A stretch of 64,000 bases of DNA, taken from Desulfovibrio desulfuricans. GTDB taxonomy: Bacteria; Desulfobacterota; Desulfovibrionia; Desulfovibrionales; Desulfovibrionaceae. Every line of letters starts with the position of its first letter. Position 1 is the stretch's first letter. The stretch covers positions 62,001 through 126,000 of the forward strand of contig NZ_JANFYZ010000007.1 of assembly GCF_024460775.1 (NCBI RefSeq), read 5' to 3'. A program made the position numbers and the translations under genes. This document shows positions 9,467-18,482 of the stretch, piece by piece. The notes below the pieces were generated by a model that was not told where the DNA came from, searched no databases, and worked only from the letters and a program-made list of their open reading frames with translations.

Positions 9467-10303
9467 ATGAATATGTTGCTGAAAAAAGTTGTGGTTGGTG
9501 CAGCGCTGGCAAGTTCGCTCCTTATGGGCGCCAATACCGCCCGTGCCGACCTGCTTGCGGATATCAAGGCCAAGGGCGAAATCGTCATTGGTACCGAAGC
9601 CCGTTTTACGCCGTTTGAGTTTATGGAAAATGGCAAAATCGTGGGCTACAGCACCGACCTGCTTGAAGTCATCATGAAGGACATGCCCGGCGTTAAGGTC
9701 AAGCGCATGGATATTCCCTTTCAGGGCATCCTGCCCGGCCTGAGCGCTAAAAAATTTGACTATATCGTCACGTCTGTCACCGCCACCAAGGAACGCAACG
9801 AGCACTACGCCCTGAGCGTGCCCGTAGCTGACGCCACCGTGGCCATGCTGGTACGCGCAGACAGCCCCTTTGCAAAGCCCGAAGACCTGAGCGGCAAAAC
9901 CGTGGGTTGCCAGACCGGCTCCGCCCAGATCAAGGCCATCGACCTGCTTGCCGAAAAACTTGGCGGCAAGGACAAGATCAAGGTCAAGGAATACGTGGCC
10001 TTTGACGAAGCCTACGCCGACCTTGCCGCAGGACGCCTTGACGGCGTGGCGCAGTCCTACCCCAACCTTGCGGACGTTATCAAACGCCGCCCCGGCGTGT
10101 TCAAGATCCTCACCCCTCCCTTCGGCCCCAAGGTCTACTTTACCTGGGTGGGCCGCAACGATGCGGACAGCGCAAGCCTCGCGGCTTTCTTTGATGACGG
10201 TCTGCGCAAGCTCATCGCCAGCGGCAAAATGGCAGAGCTTCAGCAGAAGTGGTTTGGCTTTACCATGGAAATTCCCACAGAGCTGCCCACGCCCGTTCAA
10301 TAG
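9467..10303 (+). CDS. ABC transporter periplasmic substrate-binding protein (family 3)
   Basis: The 278-residue product has a signal peptide ending near ANTARA. The family-3 solute-binding fold follows (GTEARFTPFEFMENGKIVGYSTDLL at its N-terminal lobe). This family binds polar amino acids and related cations. The start at 9467 is chosen because GGAGG lies eight bases upstream and it begins the signal peptide; the frame is open 16 codons further up. It is the first gene of a transport and hydrolase cluster and is followed by a hairpin that may let it be expressed above the rest. Two guanidino-type hydrolases alongside suggest a guanidino compound or arginine-like ligand (inference). Confidence 0.9.
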   Translation: MNMLLKKVVVGAALASSLLMGANTARADLLADIKAKGEIVIGTEARFTPFEFMENGKIVGYSTDLLEVIMKDMPGVKVKRMDIPFQGILPGLSAKKFDYIVTSVTATKERNEHYALSVPVADATVAMLVRADSPFAKPEDLSGKTVGCQTGSAQIKAIDLLAEKLGGKDKIKVKEYVAFDEAYADLAAGRLDGVAQSYPNLADVIKRRPGVFKILTPPFGPKVYFTWVGRNDADSASLAAFFDDGLRKLIASGKMAELQQKWFGFTMEIPTELPTPVQ

Positions 10304-10323
10304 CCTTTCCTTCCTTCACACAT

Positions 10324-10356
10324 GGCCCCGGTCCTATGAGGCCGGGGCCTGCTTTT
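10324..10356 (+). terminator. Intercistronic hairpin / partial terminator
   Basis: GGCCCCGG and CCGGGGCC pair over a 10-base loop and are followed by TGCTTTT. It lies between the binding-protein gene and the first ureohydrolase. The tract is weak, so it may attenuate rather than stop transcription. Confidence 0.6.
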
Positions 10357-10388
10357 GACAGTTTATACATTATTTCAGGAGAATAGGT

Positions 10389-11348
10389 ATGAGTCCGGTC
10401 AATTCCCTGCAATCCCCCCGGTTTTGCGGCATCCGCACCTTCATGCGGCAACCGGCGGCAACGGGTGAAACCCCGCAGGCCGATGTTTCCATTATCGGCG
10501 TTCCCTTTGACAGCGGCGTATCATACCGCCCCGGCACCAGATTTGGCCCTGCGGCCATCCGCGAGGCCTCAACCCTGCTCAAGCCATACTCGCCCGAGCT
10601 TGATGTGGACGTGAACGAGAGCTTCACCATTGCCGACCACGGCGACATCGACACCATACCCGGCTACATGGAAGACAGCTTTGCCGCCATCACCAGCAGC
10701 CTGAAGCCTTTTTTCGCCTCCAAAACCCTGCCCGTCATTCTGGGCGGCGACCACAGCATCAGCCTGGCAAACCTGCGCGCCGTGCATGCGGCGCATGGGC
10801 CTGTGGCTTTGCTGCATTTTGACGCGCACAGCGACACCATACCCAGCTATTACGGCAAGCCCTACAACCACGGCACTCCCTTTTACTGGGCGCTGAAAGA
10901 AGGCCTCATCCTGCCGCAGCATTCCACGCAGATCGGCATTCGCGGGCCGCTCTACAGCCGCAACGCCCTTGACTGGCCCCGCCAGCAGGGCCTGCGCATC
11001 ATCATGGGGCACGAGGCCCACGCAATGGGGCTGGAGGCTGTGATACGCGAGGCCCTCGCGCGCATCGGCGATGCCCCGGTGTTTCTGAGCTTTGACATTG
11101 ATTTTCTTGATGCGGCCTATGCCCCCGGCACCGGCACGCCAGAGGTGGAAGGTTTCACCACCTACGAGGCCATGAGCCTTGTACGCGGCATTTGCAGCAA
11201 GCGCCGCGCGGTTGGCATGGATCTGGTGGAAGTGTTGCCCGACAAGGACGTGGCGGGCATTACCGCTTTGGCAGGAGCCTCCGTGATCTTTGCCTTTCTT
11301 GCGGCGCAGGCAGCCTTTCGAGGCGCGCAGCCCCGGACCGCAGATTGA
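10389..11348 (+). CDS. Agmatinase/guanidino-hydrolase family enzyme (paralogue 1)
   Basis: This is a 319-residue ureohydrolase. The Mn (or Ni) ligands typical of the family are visible: GGDHSIS, HFDAHSDT and SFDIDFLD. It also has YNHGTPF and APGTGTPEVEG around the substrate pocket. Such enzymes split a guanidino group to urea plus an amine or ammonia; substrates include agmatine, guanidinobutyrate, guanidinopropionate and guanidine. The usual DP after DIDFLD/V is DA here (DAAYAPG), unlike paralogue 2. The start has a good AGGAG. It sits between transporter genes, so its substrate is likely the imported compound. Family certain, substrate open. Confidence 0.88.
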   Translation: MSPVNSLQSPRFCGIRTFMRQPAATGETPQADVSIIGVPFDSGVSYRPGTRFGPAAIREASTLLKPYSPELDVDVNESFTIADHGDIDTIPGYMEDSFAAITSSLKPFFASKTLPVILGGDHSISLANLRAVHAAHGPVALLHFDAHSDTIPSYYGKPYNHGTPFYWALKEGLILPQHSTQIGIRGPLYSRNALDWPRQQGLRIIMGHEAHAMGLEAVIREALARIGDAPVFLSFDIDFLDAAYAPGTGTPEVEGFTTYEAMSLVRGICSKRRAVGMDLVEVLPDKDVAGITALAGASVIFAFLAAQAAFRGAQPRTAD

Positions 11349-11359
11349 TCTGATGATGA

Positions 11360-11411
11360 AACAAAAATGTTTTGCATAAATTCAACATCCCGAAATCAAA
11401 ACATTTTTGTT
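11360..11411. promoter_or_regulatory. 15-bp inverted repeat, candidate double operator
   Basis: AACAAAAATGTTTTG (11360-11374) and CAAAACATTTTTGTT (11397-11411) are perfect reverse complements 22 bases apart. Each arm is itself near-symmetric (CAAAA-N3-TTTTG). The CAAAA/TTTTG pair also bounds the 16-bp palindrome at 9341-9356. The stem is AT-rich with no T-run, so an operator pair is more likely than a terminator. Confidence 0.5.
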
Positions 11412-11600
11412 CTCATGGCCTCCTGATATATATCAATCAAAAATGAGCAACCTACTGTAAATAAATAATAATTGCCGCAATGGCATCCAGTTTGCTCAAA
11501 ACACCATACTGACAGGCGGGGAGCTGTGCCGCAGGGGAGTCCTCCCACTGTTCCCCGCCGAAAACGCCCAACCGAGTGGATGCATCCACAGCAGGCTATC

Positions 11601-12242
11601 ATGAACGAATGCAGCTTCATCCTTTCCATAATGCCGGAGCTGCTCCAGGGCGCAATAACTTCGGTTCTTGTGGCTATGGCGGCAATCTCGCTGGGTGTTG
11701 TGCTGGGCATTTCGGTGTGTCAGATGCGGCGGTCGCAGTTTTGGGGTTTCAAGCGGGCGGCGGGGCTGTACATCAGCTTTATGCGGGGCATTCCCGTGCT
11801 GGTGATTCTGTTTCTGCTGTTCTACCTGCCCTCGGCAGTCAATATTGAAGTACCCTCGCTGCTGGTTGCCGTGCTGGCCCTTGGCCTCAACACCAGCGCC
11901 TTTCAGGCCGAGATTTACCGCGGCGGCTTCAACTCCATACCCGTGGGCCAGATAGAGGCTGCCAAGGCGCTGGGCCTCAGCCGCATGCGCATTCTCACGC
12001 GCATCCAGTTGCCGCAGGTGCTGTCGCTCACAGGGCCGGAGCTGGTTAATGAGTTCATCATCCTGTTCAAGAACTCGTCGCTTATTTCTGTTATCGGCGT
12101 CACAGAACTCATGCGCCGCAGCGAGCAGCTTGTGTCCACAACCTACAAGCCTGTGGAAGTGTATCTGGCAGCAGCCATTATCTATCTGGCCCTGTGCCTG
12201 ATTATTTCTCGCCTGGGCGAACGCCTCAAGGGGAAACACTGA
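11601..12242 (+). CDS. Polar amino-acid ABC transporter permease 1 (HisMQ/GlnP type)
   Basis: The 213-residue inner-membrane protein has about five TM helices. The cytoplasmic EAA loop that contacts the ATPase is visible (GQIEAAKALGLS). Its N-terminus is taken at ATG 11601 (MNECSF), which begins the first hydrophobic segment; the frame is open further upstream but that part is not membrane-like. The Shine-Dalgarno sequence is weak. Its stop overlaps the start of permease 2 (TGATG), so the two are translationally coupled and should form the heterodimeric pore. Confidence 0.9.
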   Translation: MNECSFILSIMPELLQGAITSVLVAMAAISLGVVLGISVCQMRRSQFWGFKRAAGLYISFMRGIPVLVILFLLFYLPSAVNIEVPSLLVAVLALGLNTSAFQAEIYRGGFNSIPVGQIEAAKALGLSRMRILTRIQLPQVLSLTGPELVNEFIILFKNSSLISVIGVTELMRRSEQLVSTTYKPVEVYLAAAIIYLALCLIISRLGERLKGKH

Positions 12243-12922
12243 TGGACGCCCTCACCACGTTTCTGGCCCGCTGGCAGAGCTTTTTGATTGAGAACGGCCC
12301 GGATTTTGGCGCAGCGCTCTGGGTGACCATCCGCATCAGCCTGGTTGCCATAGTGTGCGGTCTGGCTCTGGGTTTTGCCGCGGAGCTTGGCCGCCGCATC
12401 TGCCCGTGGCTACGCAAGCCCGTGGCCTGTTATGTGGAGTTTTTTCGCGGTACGCCCCTGCTTATCCAGCTATATCTGCTCTATTACGGCGGCCCCAGAA
12501 TCGGCATCGTGCTGGATGCGGAACCCGCAGGCATGCTGGGCATGTCGCTCTATGCCGCCGCCTATTTTTGCGAAATCTTCCGCGCCGGATTCGAGTCCAT
12601 CCCCGAAGGTCAGCGCGAGGCGGCGCACTGCCTTGGCATTCGCCCCTGGCGCAGGCTGTGGCGCATTGAATTGCCGCAGATGGCCCAGATAGTCCTGCCG
12701 CCCGCAGTCAACCAGATCATCACGCTCATCAAGGATTCAGCGGTGCTCTCCATTATCACCGTGGCGGAACTGACCAAGACTGCCACCCGTATCATGAACA
12801 TCAGCTTTGAAATTGTCATGCCCCTGTGCCTGCTGGCGTTGCTCTACTGGATTATTTCCGAGGCAGTGGCAGTTTTGTGCGGCAAGGCGGAGGCCCGCCT
12901 GACCAGGCATTTGACGCGTTAG
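12242..12922 (+). CDS. Polar amino-acid ABC transporter permease 2
   Basis: This is a 226-residue permease of the HisM/GlnP family with about five TM helices and the EAA loop [14 protein letters not shown] 12242 overlaps the previous stop and is preceded by AAGGGGAAA. It is the partner of permease 1 in one importer, together with the binding protein and ATPase of this cluster. Confidence 0.9.
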   Translation: MDALTTFLARWQSFLIENGPDFGAALWVTIRISLVAIVCGLALGFAAELGRRICPWLRKPVACYVEFFRGTPLLIQLYLLYYGGPRIGIVLDAEPAGMLGMSLYAAAYFCEIFRAGFESIPEGQREAAHCLGIRPWRRLWRIELPQMAQIVLPPAVNQIITLIKDSAVLSIITVAELTKTATRIMNISFEIVMPLCLLALLYWIISEAVAVLCGKAEARLTRHLTR

Positions 12923-12990
12923 CGCTGCATCAGACCCGCACGGATTTATACAGAAATCCGCGCCGCCAAGGCTCCAAAGGAGAACAGGTC

Positions 12991-13788
12991 ATGGAAGAAA
13001 CAATCACCCCTGCCATCAGAATATGCGATGTGCGCAAGCGCTATGGGCAGCACGAAGTGCTTCAGGGCATTGATATGGAAGTCATGCCCAAGGAAGTGGT
13101 CTGCCTTATAGGCCCTTCCGGTTCCGGTAAAAGCACCCTCTTGCGCTGCGTCAACTTTCTTGAAGTGTACGACGAGGGCGAAATTCTGGTTGAAGGCGCA
13201 CTGATGGGCTACGAGGTGCAGTACAACGGCACCCGCCGCCGCGCCAGCGAAACACGCATCCGCGAAAGCAGGCGCGACCTCGGCATGGTGTTTCAGCATT
13301 TCAACCTTTGGCCGCACATGACGGTGATGGAAAACGTCACCGAGGCGCTCATTTCCGTTGCTGGCAAAAGCCGCGCCGCAGCCGAAAAAAAAGGGCTGGA
13401 ATGCCTTGAACGCGTGGGCCTTGCCGAAAAACGCAACAGCTACCCGGCCCAGCTTTCCGGCGGGCAGCAACAGCGCGTTGCCATTGCGCGCGCCCTGGCA
13501 ACGGAGCCGCGCATCATGCTGTTTGACGAGCCAACCTCTGCCCTTGACCCCGAGCTTGTGGGCGATGTGCTGCAAGTCATGCGCAGCCTGGCCAACGACG
13601 GCATGACCATGCTCATAGTGACCCACGAAATGGGCTTTGCCGCCGAGGTGGCGGATCGGGTGGTCTTTATGGAAGGCGGGCACGTTGTGGAGCAAGGGCC
13701 GCCGGACAAACTTTTTCATACGCCGGAAAGCCCGCGCCTTGCGGCCTTTCTGAAAAGCTGGACGCACCGCAACGGACAGGTTGCCTAG
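12991..13788 (+). CDS. Polar amino-acid ABC transporter ATPase (GlnQ/HisP type)
   Basis: The 265-residue ATPase has Walker [10 protein letters not shown], signature LSGGQQQR and Walker [15 protein letters not shown]. It energises import by the adjacent permeases. The start at 12991 has AAAGGAG ahead of it; the frame is open 55 codons earlier, but that part overlaps permease 2 and is not conserved-looking. The DUF1989 gene follows after 81 bases, so transport and metabolism appear co-transcribed. Confidence 0.93.
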   Translation: MEETITPAIRICDVRKRYGQHEVLQGIDMEVMPKEVVCLIGPSGSGKSTLLRCVNFLEVYDEGEILVEGALMGYEVQYNGTRRRASETRIRESRRDLGMVFQHFNLWPHMTVMENVTEALISVAGKSRAAAEKKGLECLERVGLAEKRNSYPAQLSGGQQQRVAIARALATEPRIMLFDEPTSALDPELVGDVLQVMRSLANDGMTMLIVTHEMGFAAEVADRVVFMEGGHVVEQGPPDKLFHTPESPRLAAFLKSWTHRNGQVA

Positions 13789-13869
13789 CTTCCGCAGCAC
13801 TGCCGCCAACATCCGCTACGAGTGGCAGGCAGCATATCTGGCACAAGCCTTTGGCAGGAGAACATGCCC

Positions 13870-14469
13870 ATGAGCGAATACATCACCATTCCCGGCCGCT
13901 GCGGCGATGCCGCCATTGTGCGGGCCGGTGAACGCATCAAGATCGTCAACATCACGGGGGAGCAGGTGGTGGACACCTGGGCCTTCAACCAGCGCAATCC
14001 GCAGGAATATATGTCCATGCAGCATGTGCGGCCCGACCTCAACAAAGGCATTCCCGGCCCGGGCGACAGGCTGGTGACCAACTGCCGCCGCCCGGTGCTC
14101 ACCATGCAGGAAGACACCAGCAACGGCGCGCACGACACCTTTATGGCCGCCTGCGACATCTACCGCTACATGGCCCTTGGCGTGCAGGGCTACCACGCCA
14201 ACTGCACGGACAACATGTATGCGGCCCTGCGCAAGCTGGGCATACAGTTGGATTTTTGCCCCTGCCCCCTGAACCTGTGGATGAACACCCCCATTGTGGA
14301 CAACAAGGCCCACTGGCTGCCGCCCCTGAGCAAGGCGGGCGACTACGTGGTGCTTGAAGCCCATTTTGACTGCGTGGTGGTCATGTCTGCCTGCCCGCAG
14401 GATATTCTGCCCATCAACGGTAAAAACTGCGTGCCTTCTGACATCAAATACAAGGTCTACGCGGCCTGA
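13870..14469 (+). CDS. DUF1989 family protein (urea carboxylase-associated / carboxyguanidine deiminase-like)
   Basis: The 199-residue protein matches the DUF1989 pattern: an N-terminal RAGERIKIVNITGEQVVDTW segment, then conserved Cys and His residues (MAACDIYRY, ANCTDN, DFCPCPLN). Two DUF1989 subunits act as carboxyguanidine deiminase in guanidine catabolism. Here there is only one DUF1989 gene and no guanidine or urea carboxylase. It may deaminate or bind a different guanidino or ureido intermediate. ATG 13870 is preferred over 13864 because GGAG is then nine bases upstream. It lies between the ATPase and the second ureohydrolase. Confidence 0.8.
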   Translation: MSEYITIPGRCGDAAIVRAGERIKIVNITGEQVVDTWAFNQRNPQEYMSMQHVRPDLNKGIPGPGDRLVTNCRRPVLTMQEDTSNGAHDTFMAACDIYRYMALGVQGYHANCTDNMYAALRKLGIQLDFCPCPLNLWMNTPIVDNKAHWLPPLSKAGDYVVLEAHFDCVVVMSACPQDILPINGKNCVPSDIKYKVYAA

Positions 14470-14557
14470 TCGCGCGGCAAAAAGACAAGTACCGGCCCCC
14501 ATTGCGGCGGCGCACCATAACAGACCGAACTCTTCCGGCCCAAACATCGAGGTTTAT

Positions 14558-15511
14558 ATGGCTTCCATGCAACCACCCAGCGCGTCTTCGTCCCCACGTT
14601 TCTGCAACACCGGCAGCTTCATGCGCATGCCGCGTATGGACGACCCCAAGGGCATGGATTTTGCGGTTTTCGGCATTCCCTTTGATACGGGCAGTTCCTA
14701 CCGCACGGGTTCGCGCTTCGGGCCTTCGGCCATCCGGCATATTTCGAGCATGATCAAGCCCAACAACGTGATCTTTGAAGTCAATATTCTCAACGAGCTG
14801 ACCGGCGGCGACTTTGGCGACGTCAATATTGTGCCCGGTTACATCGAACCTTCGTACGCCGCCATCACCCAGTTCATGCAGCCCCTGCTTGAAGCCGGGG
14901 CAGTGCCGCTGGGCCTTGGCGGCGACCACGCCATCACCCTTGCCGAACTGCGTGCCGTTGCCTCCCAGCACGGCAAGGTAAGCCTGCTGCATTTTGATTC
15001 GCACCTGGATCTGAACGAATCCGTATTCGGACAGCCGTACAACCACGGCACACCCTTTCGGCGTGCGCTGGAAGAAGGCCTCATCGACCCGTCCACCTCT
15101 ATCCAACTGGGCATGCGCGGTTCGCTCTATGACCCGGACGACTTCAAGATTGCCGCCGACCTTGGCTTCAAGGTGCTGCCCGCGCACATTATGCGCGAGA
15201 TGGGCTTGCCTGCGGTTATAGAAGCCATCCAGCAGCGCGTTGGCGACACAAAAGTATTCCTCACCTTTGATATCGACTTTGTGGATCCTGCCTATGCCCC
15301 CGGCACCGGCACGCCCGAGGTCGGCGGTTTTACCTCATGGGAGGTGCTGAGCCTGGTACGCGCGCTCAAAAATCTGCACTACGTGGGCTTTGACATAGTG
15401 GAAGTCATGCCCGGCATAGATCAGGCAGAGCTGACAGCCTATCTGGCCGCCAACATCGGCTTTGAATTTCTGTCCATCCTCGCATTTCAAAAAAAGAACG
15501 GCCTGCGGTAA
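14558..15511 (+). CDS. Agmatinase/guanidino-hydrolase family enzyme (paralogue 2)
   Basis: A 317-residue ureohydrolase with metal motifs GGDHAIT, HFDSHLDL and TFDIDFVDPAYAPGTGTPE. It aligns end to end with paralogue 1 (shared SPRFC, RFGP.AIR, PYNHGTPF) but differs in many pocket residues, such as HLDL for HSDT. This suggests either different substrates or a heteromeric enzyme. ATG 14558 follows GAGG. It is last in the cluster before a terminator. An activity on a guanidino compound is well supported by family; the exact substrate is not. Confidence 0.88.
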   Translation: MASMQPPSASSSPRFCNTGSFMRMPRMDDPKGMDFAVFGIPFDTGSSYRTGSRFGPSAIRHISSMIKPNNVIFEVNILNELTGGDFGDVNIVPGYIEPSYAAITQFMQPLLEAGAVPLGLGGDHAITLAELRAVASQHGKVSLLHFDSHLDLNESVFGQPYNHGTPFRRALEEGLIDPSTSIQLGMRGSLYDPDDFKIAADLGFKVLPAHIMREMGLPAVIEAIQQRVGDTKVFLTFDIDFVDPAYAPGTGTPEVGGFTSWEVLSLVRALKNLHYVGFDIVEVMPGIDQAELTAYLAANIGFEFLSILAFQKKNGLR

Positions 15512-15585
15512 GGCCGTTTGTGGATGAAATGGATTAAGCGCCCTAAATAACCTGACAATATTTCCGCAACTTACCATCACACGCA

Positions 15586-15630
15586 CGGCGCAGCCCTGTT
15601 ACCCTCACAGCGCTGCGCCGTTATATTTTC
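15586..15630 (+). terminator. Terminator at the end of the guanidino cluster
   Basis: CGGCGCAGC (15586-15594) pairs with GCTGCGCCG (15612-15620) and is followed by TTATATTTTC. It separates the cluster from the convergent PfpI gene. Confidence 0.8.
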
Positions 15631-15666
15631 TGCCAGACAATCCCGTCTGGCGTGGCCTGAATCCGA

Positions 15667-16269
15667 CTAAACTTCGGCGGTGTACGGCGGGGCTGGATCG
15701 TACTGCAAAATTTTGCGCACAAGACGGGCGTGATCAGGGTCATGAATCTGCCCAACGAGCCACAGAGCCATGTCCATACCCGCAGAGACACCCTGCGAGG
15801 TAACGATCTTGCCGTCGCGCACATAGCGCGCATCCGGCAGAGCCGTTATTTCCGGGTCGCCTTCAAGGGCGTCCATGAGCTGCCAGTGCGTTGTGGCCCG
15901 GCGGCCCCTGAGCAGCCCGGCCTTTTGCAGGATCAGCCCACCTGTGCACACGGCGGCGAGGTATTCCACCTTTTCGTACTGCTGGCGCACCCAGTCCAGA
16001 ATGGCCGGGTCGCTCCAGGCGTATTCGGAAACTTCCGCAGTGCCGGGCAACAGCAGCACATCCAGCGGCGGGGCGTTTTGCAGGCTGTAGTCCGGCGTGA
16101 TGCGCAAGCCGCTCAATCCGCAGAGCATCTGGCCCGTGCAGCTCAGCGTCACCACCCTGCCGCCCCCGGCAAACTGGTTGGATGCCGCAAAAACCTGCAT
16201 GGGCGCTACAAAATCCAGCTCCGCCACCTGTTCATAAATATATATTCCGTATGTGAGGCCTTTTTTCAT
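15667..16269 (-). CDS. DJ-1/PfpI family protein (isocyanide hydratase-like)
   Basis: The 200-residue protein has the class I glutamine-amidotransferase-like fold. The nucleophile elbow is seen as AAVCTGGLILQKAGLL, with Cys as the likely nucleophile, followed by RRATTHW. Relatives include isocyanide hydratase InhA and regulators' sensor domains. AAAGGAG precedes the ATG and overlaps the end of the AraC-type gene two bases upstream, so the pair is one coupled operon. The function is not determined by sequence. Confidence 0.8.
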   Translation of the reverse strand: MKKGLTYGIYIYEQVAELDFVAPMQVFAASNQFAGGGRVVTLSCTGQMLCGLSGLRITPDYSLQNAPPLDVLLLPGTAEVSEYAWSDPAILDWVRQQYEKVEYLAAVCTGGLILQKAGLLRGRRATTHWQLMDALEGDPEITALPDARYVRDGKIVTSQGVSAGMDMALWLVGQIHDPDHARLVRKILQYDPAPPYTAEV

Positions 16270-16271
16270 CT

Positions 16272-17240
16272 TTATTCTCCTTTAAAAAAATGTCGGCTGT
16301 ACTGATGGGGACTCAGGCCAAGGCGGCGGATGAAGGCCTTGCGCAAACGGTCTTCGCTGCCAAAACCCGCCGACTGCGCCACCGAGGCAAAGGAATCAGC
16401 CCCGGATTCAATGAGCTCCCGCGCCCGGGTAATGCGCAAGCCTTCCACAAAGCGTGCGGGGCTGCTGCCGGTTTCTGCGGGGAATACCCGCGCGAACGAC
16501 CGGGGGCTCATGTTCGCCACCTCGGCCAGGCGCTCAACAGTCAGATTCTTGCCAAGATTCGCCTCCAGCCAGCGCACCAGAGGGGCAAATCTGCCCGCAT
16601 TGACCTGCGCGGCCAGCGCGGAGCTGTACTGGCTCTGGTTGCCGGGGCGGCGGCGGTACAAAAGCAGTACGCGGGCGACTTCCATTGCCAGCTTGTCGCC
16701 GTAGTCTTCCTCAACCATATCCAGGGCCAGATCTATGCCCGCCGTAACGCCGCCGCTTGTGGACGTGTTGCCATCGCGTACAAAAATGGCGTCAGGCTCC
16801 ACTGTAATCTGCGGGTACAGCGTGGCCAGACGGTCAGCCACCAGCCAGTGGGTTGCCGCCCTTTTGCCGTGCAGCAGACCGCAGGCCGCCAGAATGAACG
16901 CCCCGCTGCACACGCTTGCTATGCGCGCAGACAGGGCCGCCGCCGCGCTTACCTGCTTTATGATTTCCGGATTCTCCGATGTGGCTTCCGCATCCACGGC
17001 GCCGGGAACAACAAGAATATCCGGTGAAAGATTTTCGAGTGTTGTCTCCGCCGTCAGCACAAGGCCGGATGACGTGCGCACAAGGCCGGGGGTGCAGGCG
17101 GCGAATACGGGCGTATAGCCTTGATCGTTTTTGTTGCTGTGCGCCAGAATATCCGTAGCCGTGGCAAAAACCTCCAGCGGGCCGGATACATCCAGCGAGA
17201 CAATGCCGGGATAAAGAAAGAAAACAACGCGCTGTTTCAT
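16272..17240 (-). CDS. GlxA-type AraC family transcriptional regulator
   Basis: The protein has 322 residues: a DJ-1/PfpI-like sensor (about 1-190, elbow IASVCSGAFILAACGLL) and an AraC DNA-binding domain (about 220-320, two helix-turn-helix motifs, ending RRLGLSPHQYSRHF). Family members such as ArgR and GbdR of Pseudomonas control catabolism of arginine, betaine or carnitine. The start at 17240 (MKQRVVFF) begins the conserved sensor; an open frame upstream to 17381 overlaps a terminator and was rejected. The gene faces the guanidino cluster and could regulate it (inference). Confidence 0.85.
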   Translation of the reverse strand: MKQRVVFFLYPGIVSLDVSGPLEVFATATDILAHSNKNDQGYTPVFAACTPGLVRTSSGLVLTAETTLENLSPDILVVPGAVDAEATSENPEIIKQVSAAAALSARIASVCSGAFILAACGLLHGKRAATHWLVADRLATLYPQITVEPDAIFVRDGNTSTSGGVTAGIDLALDMVEEDYGDKLAMEVARVLLLYRRRPGNQSQYSSALAAQVNAGRFAPLVRWLEANLGKNLTVERLAEVANMSPRSFARVFPAETGSSPARFVEGLRITRARELIESGADSFASVAQSAGFGSEDRLRKAFIRRLGLSPHQYSRHFFKGE

Positions 17241-17357
17241 GTGTGCAGAATAGAAAACGACCGTACTGGCAGCAATGACAAAAAATAGTTTTTTTCTGCC
17301 ACAATAGCGGCAACAGGACGCCGCCGGAACAGGCGGTGCAGATTGGCAGAAACAAAT

Positions 17358-17401
17358 AAAGGCCGCCCGGGGCATACTCACGGGTATGCCGGGCGGCCTT
17401 T
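17358..17401 (-). terminator. Rho-independent terminator of the neuB-like operon
   Basis: AAAGGCCGCCCGG-GGCATAC pairs with GTATGCC-GGGCGGCCTTT over a 5-base loop. On the minus strand TTTATTTG follows. It ends transcription from the Sel1 gene. Confidence 0.88.
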
Positions 17402-17435
17402 ATATTGTTGAATGTCGGGCCTTCTGGCCCGTCTT

Positions 17436-18479
17436 TTACTGTTTCTTTTTATCGCGGGTCTGTTTGGTGGGGCTGCTGGGAGCCGCAGCCTTGGCAGGAG
17501 CCTTGGTGGACATGCTGCGCAGGGCGGCCTTGGCATCAGGGTCTCCGTTCTTGGCGGCAAGCTGATACCAGCGACTGGCTTCGGTCAGGTTGCGGGGAAC
17601 GCCCGTACCCTGTTCGTACATGAGGCCAAGGCTGTATTGGGCGGCAGCTTCGTTCTGCTCCGCAGCCTTGCGGTACCAGTCCACAGCCTGAGTATAATCC
17701 TGCGCTACGCCGCGCCCCTGCTCATACATATAGCCGAGGTTGTACTGCGCTTCCGCATAGCCCTGCTCTGCCGCGCGTGTATACCACTGCACTGCCTTGG
17801 CGGGATCCTGGGCATAGCCGCGCCCTTCAGCGTACATGTAGGCCAGGTTGTTCTGGGCTTTGGCGTGATCCTGCTCCGCGGCCTTTTCAAACCAGTGGGC
17901 CGCCTTGGTGTCGCTCTGATTTTCGCCCTTGCCGTTCATGTAGGTCCAGCCAAGGGAATACTGAGCCGAAGCCAGCCCCTGATTGGCGGCACGGGTGTAC
18001 CAGTCAATGGCGGCGGCTTCGTCCTTGGGTACGCCCTTGCCATAGGCATAGAGGTAGCCAAGATTGTACTGGGCCATGGCAAGGCCCTGATCGGCGGCCT
18101 TGCGGAACCAGCGGGCGGCCTCGTGGTAATTGCGGGGAACGCCATCCCCGGTAACCAGCGACGTGGCCCAAGAATTCATGGCGCTGACGTCGCCCTTCTC
18201 CGCCGCCAGACGGAAAAATTCCGCAGCGCGCGTATTGTTTTTCTTCACGCCCTTGCCTTCAAGGATCAGGCGACCCATGACATAGAGAGCTTCAGCATTG
18301 CCGCTGTCCACCAGCGGCTTGAGCACGCGCACGGCCTGATCGTAATCGGCCTTGTCCAGCGCGGCCTGAGCCTCGCGCAGGGTCGAGGCGTCATCAGCCA
18401 GAACAGTGCCGCCCATGAGCAGAACAGAACAGAATACCGCAGCCACCAACAGCGACAACGAAAAAACACGAACTTGCAT
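17436..18479 (-). CDS. Exported Sel1-like repeat protein
   Basis: The 347-residue protein has a signal peptide (cleavage near VLADD) followed by about seven to eight Sel1 repeats of 36 residues, each with the A.YNLGYMY..G.GV pattern. The C-terminus is Lys/Ala-rich and probably disordered. Sel1 proteins are periplasmic scaffolds. It is third in an operon after the NeuB-like and LIC12162-type genes, starting three bases after the latter's stop, so a role in surface glycan assembly is possible but unproven. Confidence 0.88.
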   Translation of the reverse strand: MQVRVFSLSLLVAAVFCSVLLMGGTVLADDASTLREAQAALDKADYDQAVRVLKPLVDSGNAEALYVMGRLILEGKGVKKNNTRAAEFFRLAAEKGDVSAMNSWATSLVTGDGVPRNYHEAARWFRKAADQGLAMAQYNLGYLYAYGKGVPKDEAAAIDWYTRAANQGLASAQYSLGWTYMNGKGENQSDTKAAHWFEKAAEQDHAKAQNNLAYMYAEGRGYAQDPAKAVQWYTRAAEQGYAEAQYNLGYMYEQGRGVAQDYTQAVDWYRKAAEQNEAAAQYSLGLMYEQGTGVPRNLTEASRWYQLAAKNGDPDAKAALRSMSTKAPAKAAAPSSPTKQTRDKKKQ

Positions 18480-18482
18480 GTG

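Noticed and set aside
9413..10300. 295-codon minus-strand frame opposite the substrate-binding protein
   Set aside because: Shadow of a gene with a good start, signal peptide and conserved fold.
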